A stretch of DNA of 64,000 bases from Paracoccus fistulariae (GTDB lineage: Bacteria > Pseudomonadota > Alphaproteobacteria > Rhodobacterales > Rhodobacteraceae): NCBI RefSeq assembly GCF_028553785.1, contig NZ_CP067136.1, forward strand, positions 682,001 to 746,000. Direction: 5' to 3'. The notes beneath the pieces are model-generated. The model ran no database searches. It saw only the letters and a program-made list of their open reading frames with translations, and was not told the DNA's origin. Within the stretch, counting starts at the first letter, position 1; the number at the start of each line of letters is the position of its first letter. Shown here piece after piece: positions 57,895-64,000 of this stretch. The translations under genes were made by a program, and so were the position numbers.

Positions 57895-58754
57895 GCCTGC
57901 TGCTGGAACCCTTCACCTATGGCTATATGACCAATGCCATGTGGGTCTCGGCCTTGGTCGGCGGGGTCTGCGCCTTTCTGTCGGCCTATCTGATGCTGCG
58001 GGGCTGGTCGCTGATCGGGGATGCGCTGTCCCATTCGGTCGTGCCGGGCGTCGCCGGGGCCTATATGCTGGGGCTGCCCTTCGCGCTTGGCGCCTTCCTG
58101 TCGGGCGGGCTGGCGGCGGCGGCGATGCTGTTTCTGTCAGATCGTTCGGGGTTGAAGGTCGATGTGGTGATCGGGCTGATCTTCAGCGCCTTTTTCGGGC
58201 TTGGGCTGTTCATGATCTCGATCAATCCGGTCTCTGTCTCGATCCAGACCATCGTGATGGGCAATATCCTGGCGATCACCCCGGAAGATACGCTGCAACT
58301 GGTCATTATCAGCTTCGTGTCCCTGACGATCCTGCTGCTGAAATGGAAGGATCTGATGGTGGTCTTCTTCGATGAAAGCCACGCCCGCACCATCGGGTTA
58401 AGGCCGCAATGGCTGAAGGCGGTGTTCTTCGTGCTGCTGTCGGCCTGCGTCGTCGCCGCGATGCAGACGGTTGGCGCGTTTCTGGTCATCGCCATGGTCG
58501 TGACGCCGGGTGCGACGGCCTATCTGCTGTGCGATCGCTTTCCGCGCCTGATCATGCTGTCGGTGCTGATCGGGACGGTGACCAGCTTCGTGGGCGCCTA
58601 TCTGAGCTATTTCCTGAACGGCGCGACCGGCGGCATCATCGTCTGCCTGCAAACGCTGCTGTTCCTGATCGTCTTTGTCTTTGCCCCGAAATACGGGCTG
58701 CTGGCCGCGCGCGCCCGTGCCGCCGCCGCCCTGCGTGAAGGAGCCACGGAATGA
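57891..58754 (+). CDS. sitC: Manganese/zinc ABC transporter, permease 1
   Basis: A 287-residue ABC-3 family permease with about eight helices. [12 protein letters not shown] and the coupling segment [10 protein letters not shown] are typical. It overlaps sitB and sitD by 4 bp each, so the four genes are translationally coupled. Confidence 0.93.
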   Translation: MSLLLEPFTYGYMTNAMWVSALVGGVCAFLSAYLMLRGWSLIGDALSHSVVPGVAGAYMLGLPFALGAFLSGGLAAAAMLFLSDRSGLKVDVVIGLIFSAFFGLGLFMISINPVSVSIQTIVMGNILAITPEDTLQLVIISFVSLTILLLKWKDLMVVFFDESHARTIGLRPQWLKAVFFVLLSACVVAAMQTVGAFLVIAMVVTPGATAYLLCDRFPRLIMLSVLIGTVTSFVGAYLSYFLNGATGGIIVCLQTLLFLIVFVFAPKYGLLAARARAAAALREGATE

Positions 58755-59581
58755 TCGAGACCCTGCTGATGCCGTTCCAGTTCCCCTTCATGCAGAACGC
58801 CTTTCTGATCTCGGTGCTGGTGGCGGTGCCCACGGCGCTGCTGTCCTGCTTTCTGGTGCTGAAAGGATGGGCGCTGATGGGCGATGCGGTCAGCCATGCG
58901 GTGCTGCCGGGGGTCGTGCTGGCCTATATCCTGAATTTCCCGCTGGTTTTCGGCGCATTTCTGGCGGGCATGTTCACCGCCGTGGCAACCGGGTTTCTGT
59001 CCGAAAACAGTCGGCTGAAACAGGACACGGTGATGGGTGTCGTCTTTTCGGGCATGTTCGGACTGGGCATCGTGATATATACGGCGATCACGACCGATGT
59101 GGATCTGGATCACATCCTCTTTGGCAATATGCTGGGCGTGGGGACCGAGGATCTGCTGACGGCAGGCTCGATCTCGGTCGTCGTCTCGGCGCTGCTGCTG
59201 ATCTCTTGGAAGGATCTGATGCTGTTCGCCTTTGATCCGATTCAGGCGCGGGCATCGGGGCTGCGGATCGGGTTGCTGCATTACGGCATGCTGACAGTCT
59301 TGTCGCTGACCATCGTCGCCACGCTTAGCGCAACGGGGCTGATCCTGGCCGTGGGCCTGCTGATCGCGCCCGGCGCCATCGCCTTTCTGGTGGTGCGCAG
59401 CTTTGGCTGGATGCTGGCCGTGTCGGTGGCGGTCTGCCTGCTGTCGATGCTGGGCGGAACCTATCTCAGCTTCTTTCTGGACAGCGCGCCGGCCTCGACC
59501 ATCATTCTGGTGCTGACGGTGATTTTCATCGTCGTCTTCGTGCTGCGTCTGGCGCGCAACCGTCGCGCGACGCAAAGCTGA
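58751..59581 (+). CDS. sitD: Manganese/zinc ABC transporter, permease 2
   Basis: A 276-residue ABC-3 permease paired with SitC, as in sitABCD systems with two different permeases. It shows G-D-A-V-S-H-A-V-L-P-G-V and F-D-P-I-Q-A-R-A-S-G-L. It ends the operon; no terminator hairpin is visible in the 84 bp before hisF. Confidence 0.92.
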   Translation: MIETLLMPFQFPFMQNAFLISVLVAVPTALLSCFLVLKGWALMGDAVSHAVLPGVVLAYILNFPLVFGAFLAGMFTAVATGFLSENSRLKQDTVMGVVFSGMFGLGIVIYTAITTDVDLDHILFGNMLGVGTEDLLTAGSISVVVSALLLISWKDLMLFAFDPIQARASGLRIGLLHYGMLTVLSLTIVATLSATGLILAVGLLIAPGAIAFLVVRSFGWMLAVSVAVCLLSMLGGTYLSFFLDSAPASTIILVLTVIFIVVFVLRLARNRRATQS

Positions 59582-59665
59582 ACCGCCCCCTCTGGTCGTC
59601 CGGCCCGTTTCGTCTTAGGTACGGGTCCAAGCACAGGCCGAAAGCGGCCAAGGAAAGGCGACGCG

Positions 59666-60427
59666 ATGCTGAAAACCCGCATCATCCCCTGTCTGGACGT
59701 GGCCGATGGCCGGGTCGTGAAGGGCGTGAACTTTGTCGATCTGGTCGATGCCGGTGACCCGGTCGAGGCCGCGCGTGCCTATGACGCGGCGGGCGCGGAT
59801 GAGATCTGTTTTCTGGACATTCACGCCACCCATGAAAATCGCGGCACCATGTTCGATCTGGTCACCCGCACGGCCGAGCAATGTTTCGTGCCGCTGACGG
59901 TGGGCGGGGGCGTGCGCAGCCATGTGGATGTGCGCAACCTGCTGCTGGCCGGCGCGGACAAGGTCAGCTTCAATTCCGCCGCCGTGGCCGATCCCGATGT
60001 GGTGGCCCATGCCGCCGACCGCTTTGGCAGCCAATGCATCGTGGTGGCGATCGACGCCAAGTCGGTCGGTCCCGACGAATGGCAGATATTCACCCATGGC
60101 GGGCGCAAGGCCACGGGCATCGATGCCGTCGAATTCGCCCGCACGGTCGAGGCCAAAGGCGCCGGAGAGATCCTGCTGACCTCGATGGATCGCGACGGTA
60201 CGCGGTCGGGCTTCAATCTGCCGCTGACGCGCGCGATTGCCGATGCGGTCAATATCCCGGTCATCGCCTCGGGCGGGGTCGGCACGCTGGATCACCTGGT
60301 CGAGGGGGTGACCGAAGGCCATGCCTCGGCCGTTCTGGCGGCCTCGATCTTCCATTTCGGCACCTTCACCATTGCCGAGGCCAAGGCGCATATGGCGCAG
60401 GCCGGCATCCCCATGAGGTTGACATGA
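59666..60427 (+). CDS. hisF: Imidazole glycerol phosphate synthase, cyclase subunit
   Basis: A 253-residue TIM-barrel enzyme closing the imidazole ring in histidine synthesis. The catalytic Asp lies in R-I-I-P-C-L-D-V and the second in [16 protein letters not shown] and S-G-G-V-G-T-L-D-H bind phosphate. It overlaps hisE by 4 bp. The glutaminase partner hisH is not in the window but would be expected with hisBA elsewhere or nearby. Confidence 0.97.
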   Translation: MLKTRIIPCLDVADGRVVKGVNFVDLVDAGDPVEAARAYDAAGADEICFLDIHATHENRGTMFDLVTRTAEQCFVPLTVGGGVRSHVDVRNLLLAGADKVSFNSAAVADPDVVAHAADRFGSQCIVVAIDAKSVGPDEWQIFTHGGRKATGIDAVEFARTVEAKGAGEILLTSMDRDGTRSGFNLPLTRAIADAVNIPVIASGGVGTLDHLVEGVTEGHASAVLAASIFHFGTFTIAEAKAHMAQAGIPMRLT

Positions 60428-60741
60428 GCGATATGCTGCACCGATTGGCCGCCACCATCCAATCCCGCAAGGGGGCCGATCCCGAAACAAGCTGGACCGC
60501 CAAGCTGCTGTCCAAAGGCCCCGAAAAATGCGCCGAAAAATTCGGCGAGGAATCGGTCGAGGCCATCATCGAGGCCGTCAAGGGCGACCGCGCCCGCCTG
60601 ACCTCGGAGGCGGCGGATGTGATGTTTCATCTGCTGGTCATGCTGGCGGCGCGCGATGTGACGCTGGCCGATGTCGAGGCAGAACTGGCGCGCCGGGACG
60701 GTCAGTCCGGTCTGGCCGAAAAGGCCAACAGACCCGCATGA
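60424..60741 (+). CDS. hisE: Phosphoribosyl-ATP diphosphatase
   Basis: A 105-residue all-alpha NTP-pyrophosphatase-type enzyme cleaving PR-ATP. The metal-binding [14 protein letters not shown] helix and [10 protein letters not shown] are typical. It starts on the ATGA overlap with hisF. As is usual in alphaproteobacteria, it stands separate from hisI. Confidence 0.95.
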   Translation: MSDMLHRLAATIQSRKGADPETSWTAKLLSKGPEKCAEKFGEESVEAIIEAVKGDRARLTSEAADVMFHLLVMLAARDVTLADVEAELARRDGQSGLAEKANRPA

Positions 60742-60871
60742 CGGGCAGAAAGGCCCGCTCGCGCGTCCATTTGCGCGAATCCCTTCCCCTTGGGCAGCAT
60801 CCAAGGCTATAAGCAGGCAAACGCTGCTGTCAGAAACAAGGCGGCGGTAACAGAGCATGGCAGAGGACGGC

Positions 60872-61384
60872 ATGAGCAACGACCCCAAGAACGACAAACA
60901 CCATGACGGCGATGTGGCCTTTATTCAGTCGCTGGCAGAGCTGCTGAATGCCAGCAATCTTGCCGAACTTTCGGTCAAGCGCGAATATGGCGAACATAAC
61001 CGGCTGACGGTCAGCCTGTCGAAAGAGGGAAAGCAAGTCACCTATGCCGCGGCACCCGCTGCCGCAGCCCCGGCACCTGCTGCCGCCGCCGCTCCCGCCC
61101 CGGCCCCGGCTGCCGCCCCCGCCGCCGCGTCGGACGATCCGGCCAGCCTGCCCGGCGCCGTGACCTCGCCCATGGTCGGCACCGCCTATCTGTCGGCCGA
61201 GCCGGGCGCCGCGCCCTTCGTCCAGATCGGTCAGGCCGTCTCTGAAGGCGACACGCTGATGATTGTCGAGGCGATGAAGACCATGAACCACATCCCTGCC
61301 CCGCGCGCAGGCACCGTGAAGCGCATCCTGATCGATGACGGCGCGCCGGTCGAATTCGGATCGCCCCTGATGATCGTCGAGTGA
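60872..61384 (+). CDS. accB: Acetyl-CoA carboxylase, biotin carboxyl carrier protein
   Basis: A 170-residue BCCP. The N-terminal dimer region is followed by an Ala/Pro linker (about 65-95) and the biotinyl domain with E-A-M-K136-T-M, in which Lys136 is the biotin site. ATG 60872 is preferred (GAGGA just upstream); ATG 60857 five codons earlier is possible. accC starts 7 bp later. Confidence 0.95.
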   Translation: MSNDPKNDKHHDGDVAFIQSLAELLNASNLAELSVKREYGEHNRLTVSLSKEGKQVTYAAAPAAAAPAPAAAAAPAPAPAAAPAAASDDPASLPGAVTSPMVGTAYLSAEPGAAPFVQIGQAVSEGDTLMIVEAMKTMNHIPAPRAGTVKRILIDDGAPVEFGSPLMIVE

Positions 61385-61391
61385 GGCGGTC

Positions 61392-62738
61392 ATGTTTGAT
61401 AAAATCCTGATCGCCAACCGGGGCGAGATCGCGCTGCGCGTGATCCGTGCCTGCCGTGAAATGGGCATCCAGACGGTCGCGGTGCATTCCGTCGCTGATG
61501 CCGATGCCATGCATGTGCGCATGGCCGATGAATCCGTCTGCATCGGGCCGAACCCGTCTTCCGACAGCTATCTGAACCCCGCCGCCGTGATCGCCGCCTG
61601 TGAAATCACCGGTGCGCAGGCCGTGCATCCGGGCTATGGCTTCCTGTCCGAAAACGCCAATTTCGTGCAGATGCTGGAGGATCACGACATCACCTTCATC
61701 GGCCCGCGCGCCGAGCATATCCGCATCATGGGCGACAAGATCACCGCCAAGGACACGATGAAGGCGCTTGGCGTGCCCTGCGTGCCGGGCAGCGAAGGCG
61801 GCGTCGATGATGTCGAAGAGGCCAAGCGCGTCGCGGCCGAGATCGGCTATCCGGTCATCATCAAGGCCACCGCTGGCGGTGGCGGGCGCGGCATGAAGGT
61901 GGCGCAGAATGAAAAAGGTCTGGAGGTCGCCTTCCGCACCGCGCGCTCCGAGGCCAAGGCCGCCTTTGGCAATCCCGATGTCTATATCGAGAAATATCTG
62001 CAAAAGCCGCGCCATATCGAAATTCAGGTCTTTGGCGATGGCAAGGGCCGCGCCGTCCATCTGGGCGAGCGTGACTGTTCGCTGCAGCGCCGCCATCAGA
62101 AGGTTCTGGAAGAGGCGCCCGGCCCCGCGATCTCACCAGAGGAGCGCGCCCGGATCGGGGCGATCTGCGCCGATGCCGTGGCCAAGATCCAATATGCCGG
62201 CGCCGGGACGATCGAATTCCTCTATGAGGATGGCGAGTTCTATTTCATCGAAATGAACACCCGCCTTCAGGTCGAGCATCCGGTGACCGAGGCCATTTTC
62301 GGCGTCGATCTGGTGCGGCAGCAGATCCTGGTCGCATCGGGTCAGGAAATGGAGTTCCAGCAGGAAGACCTGTCAATCCGTGGCCATGCCATCGAGGTGC
62401 GGATCAATGCCGAAAAGCTGCCCGGCTTCACCCCCTGCCCGGGCCGGATCAATCAGTATCACGCGCCCGGCGGTCTGGGCGTGCGGATGGATTCCGCGCT
62501 TTATGACGGCTATTCGATCCCGCCCTATTACGACAGTCTGATCGGCAAGCTGATCGTGCATGGCCGCGACCGGGACGAGGCGCTGGCCCGTCTGAACCGC
62601 GCCTTGGGAGAGCTGATCATCGACGGCGTGGACACCACGATTCCGCTGTTCCGCGCATTGCTGCAAGAGCCTGACATCCAGCAGGGCAACTACTCGATCC
62701 ATTGGCTGGAACGCTGGCTGGAACAGCACGCAAACTGA
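61392..62738 (+). CDS. accC: Acetyl-CoA carboxylase, biotin carboxylase
   Basis: A 448-residue ATP-grasp enzyme carboxylating biotin on AccB in fatty-acid synthesis. It shows [21 protein letters not shown], the Gly-rich ATP loop G-G-G-G-R-G-M and the [10 protein letters not shown] motif. It is co-transcribed with accB. Confidence 0.98.
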   Translation: MFDKILIANRGEIALRVIRACREMGIQTVAVHSVADADAMHVRMADESVCIGPNPSSDSYLNPAAVIAACEITGAQAVHPGYGFLSENANFVQMLEDHDITFIGPRAEHIRIMGDKITAKDTMKALGVPCVPGSEGGVDDVEEAKRVAAEIGYPVIIKATAGGGGRGMKVAQNEKGLEVAFRTARSEAKAAFGNPDVYIEKYLQKPRHIEIQVFGDGKGRAVHLGERDCSLQRRHQKVLEEAPGPAISPEERARIGAICADAVAKIQYAGAGTIEFLYEDGEFYFIEMNTRLQVEHPVTEAIFGVDLVRQQILVASGQEMEFQQEDLSIRGHAIEVRINAEKLPGFTPCPGRINQYHAPGGLGVRMDSALYDGYSIPPYYDSLIGKLIVHGRDRDEALARLNRALGELIIDGVDTTIPLFRALLQEPDIQQGNYSIHWLERWLEQHAN

Positions 62739-62739
62739 G

Positions 62740-63375
62740 GTGCGCGGGCTGACCCCCGGTCAGCTGCTGACCGCCTATGCGCATGGCGTTTTCCCGATGG
62801 CGGAAAGCGCCGACAGCCCTGAATTGCACTGGTTCGACCCGCATCGGCGCGGCGTTTTTCCCGTGGGCGCGGTGCGGGCCTCGCGCTCATTGCGGCGCGA
62901 TCTGCGGCGGGGCGGATGGTCCGCCTATCTGAACCGCGATTTTGACGCCGTGGTGGCCGCCTGCGCGGATCGCGACGTGACCTGGATCAACGCGCCGCTG
63001 TCGGCGCTGTATCACACGCTGCACAAGGCGGGCCATGCCCATGCGATCGAGGTGCATCGCGACGGCCAGTTCGCAGGCGGCATCTTTGGCGTCACGCTGG
63101 GCGGTGCATTCTTCGGGGAATCCATGGTCTCGGCGCAGACCAACGGATCCAAGATGGCGCTGCTCTGGACGTCAAGCCATCTGGCGCGCAGAGGTTTCGT
63201 GCTGTTCGACACGCAATTTCTGACGCCGCATCTTCGCAGCATGGGCGGGGTCGAGATTACCCGCCAAGCCTATCACCAGCAGCTGAGAAAGGCTGTCCGT
63301 TTGAGGGCCGATTTCGGCGTGGGGACGTTGCCAGGCGCCGATCAGCTTTGGCAGGAAATCACCCAGACATCGTAA
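62740..63375 (+). CDS. aat: Leucyl/phenylalanyl-tRNA-protein transferase
   Basis: A 211-residue transferase adding Leu or Phe to N-terminal Arg/Lys as a degradation signal for ClpAP (bacterial N-end rule). L-L-x-A-Y-A-H-G-V-F-P-M near the start, W-F-D-P-x-R-R-G-V, and G-G-I-F-G-V-T-L-G-x-x-F-F-G-E-S-M-V are diagnostic. The GTG at 62740 lies 1 bp after the accC stop. The 3' end overlaps the convergent DUF2155 gene by 34 bp. Confidence 0.95.
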   Translation: MRGLTPGQLLTAYAHGVFPMAESADSPELHWFDPHRRGVFPVGAVRASRSLRRDLRRGGWSAYLNRDFDAVVAACADRDVTWINAPLSALYHTLHKAGHAHAIEVHRDGQFAGGIFGVTLGGAFFGESMVSAQTNGSKMALLWTSSHLARRGFVLFDTQFLTPHLRSMGGVEITRQAYHQQLRKAVRLRADFGVGTLPGADQLWQEITQTS

Positions 63376-63743
63376 CGGGCATCGTCCAGCGCCGATAATG
63401 CGGGCGATGAGGCGATCATCCAGCCCGCGAAAACGGTCGTGTTCTGCGTGACATCACGGATCGTCAGCTGCGCATAGGCATCCGAACTGGGGTTGCCCGC
63501 CGGATAGCGGCATTCGCCCAGGCTGACCTCAAGCCGGCCATAGGTCTTGGTCTCGCCCACGGCCATGTTGATATCGATCGTGCGGCCCGAGACCTTATCC
63601 AGCCCGCGCAGCATCGCGCCATTGGCCCGCGCCACCTGCTGCGCCGTGACGGGCAAAGCAAGCCCGATCAGCAGCATGATCGCCAGAAGACGCGTCATCG
63701 CGACAGCTGAAAAACCGAAAAGACCGGATCGGCGCGCCATCAT
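63342..63743 (-). CDS. DUF2155 domain exported protein
   Basis: A 133-residue secreted protein of the alphaproteobacterial DUF2155 family. A signal sequence (hydrophobic core about residues 17-33, cleavage near V-T-A-Q) is followed by a beta-rich domain with L-R-G-L-D-K-V-S-G, the E-C-R-Y-P segment and F-x-G-W-M-I-A-S-S-P-A-L-S-A-L-x-x-x-R-Y-D-V-W. It starts directly after the NDUFA12-like stop codon (TAA-ATG-ATG), and either ATG could be used. The function is unknown. Confidence 0.87.
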   Translation of the reverse strand: MMARRSGLFGFSAVAMTRLLAIMLLIGLALPVTAQQVARANGAMLRGLDKVSGRTIDINMAVGETKTYGRLEVSLGECRYPAGNPSSDAYAQLTIRDVTQNTTVFAGWMIASSPALSALDDARYDVWVISCQS

Positions 63744-64000
63744 TTATTCCGGCTGCCAGGCGTCGTAATCGCGGCGTTCTGCCGGTTCGGCCCGATGCAA
63801 CGAACCCGGCGGGTGATAGGCCGCCGCCGTCCCCGTCAGGTTCGGCAAATGCGGCTTTTCCCAGGGGCGGTGCTGCAGGGGTGCCTTGGTCGGCGGCTCG
63901 GCCCAGGTATGGTGCAGCCAGCCATGCCATTCCGGCGTGATGCGGCTGGCCTCGGATTCGCCGTTATAGATCACCCACCGGCGCTTGCCGTCCTTGGTCT
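63744..64000 (-). CDS. NADH:ubiquinone oxidoreductase subunit, NDUFA12 family (C-terminal part)
   Basis: The frame is open to the window edge, so only about 84 residues are seen. The segment R-R-W-V-I-Y-N-G-E, then [14 protein letters not shown], is diagnostic of the NDUFA12/B17.2 family. This is an accessory complex I subunit conserved from alphaproteobacteria to mitochondria. The C-terminus is rich in Pro and charged residues. It is co-transcribed with DUF2155, an arrangement common in this order. Confidence 0.9.
   Translation of the reverse strand, partial: TKDGKRRWVIYNGESEASRITPEWHGWLHHTWAEPPTKAPLQHRPWEKPHLPNLTGTAAAYHPPGSLHRAEPAERRDYDAWQPE

Overview
The window is GC-rich, gene-dense alphaproteobacterial chromosome, most likely from a Paracoccus-like member of the Rhodobacteraceae. 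The evidence is a 6S RNA gene convergent with a DUF481 'salt-stress' outer membrane protein (the arrangement described in Rhodobacter sphaeroides), a tRNA-His without an encoded G-1 and with A73, MmcB, a DUF6324-type small protein, an aerobic (CobG-type) cobalamin pathway, TRAP transporters and an NDUFA12-type complex I protein. The genus is inferred from gene content and was not computed. I see no prophage, insertion sequence, CRISPR array or rRNA.

Layout. 1-3.5 kb: end of the DUF481 gene, 6S RNA on the opposite strand, mmcB, a DUF6324 gene, tRNA-His, a DUF883/holin-like membrane pair, and the bolA-grxD iron-sulfur pair. 3.6-18.7 kb: a large cobalamin locus. A B12 riboswitch (about 17.87-18.06 kb) leads a minus-strand run DUF1636-cobW-cobN-cobG-cobH-cobI-cobJ-cobL-cobE-cobM-cobB. 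A second B12 riboswitch precedes cbiM-cobF. cobK lies inverted inside the run and overlaps both neighbours, and cobO diverges from the first riboswitch. 18.8-23.9 kb: thioredoxin-like protein, gph, a TIGR01244-type protein, an ArsC-like protein, a tiny lipoprotein, and an NCS1 permease-DUF3422 operon. 24-28 kb: pntAB and an Ala-rich membrane-anchored protein. 28.2-38.7 kb: pepN, a PlsC-like acyltransferase, obgE-proB-SelW-like operon, aqpZ, selO, an EEP-family protein, eno.

38.9-45.4 kb: a TRAP binding protein facing a dctQM permease operon with a VOC protein between them, then the late cobalamin genes cobU-cobT-cobS. 45.5-53 kb: an oppABCDF peptide transporter followed directly by a half-size ABC exporter. 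53-60 kb: selD, a DmdB-like acyl-CoA ligase, and a sitABCD-type Mn/Zn transporter behind two perfect 7-1-7 palindromes that look like operators for a Fur-family (Mur-type) regulator. 59.6-64 kb: hisF-hisE, accB-accC, aat, DUF2155 and the C-terminal end of the NDUFA12-like gene.

How it works together. The two cob clusters cover precorrin-2 methylation to cobyrinic acid a,c-diamide, part of cobalt insertion (CobN only), adenosylation (CobO) and the nucleotide-loop steps (CobU/T/S). cobA, cobQ, cobC/D, cobR and the chelatase AAA subunits are not in this window. I found no clearly undescribed multi-gene system. The best leads are the inverted cobK with overlapping start codons, the riboswitch-led DUF1636-cobW module, the CbiM without visible N/Q/O partners, the unusual tails on both TRAP permease subunits, the Ala-rich LEA-like protein, and the tiny lipoprotein near 21 kb.
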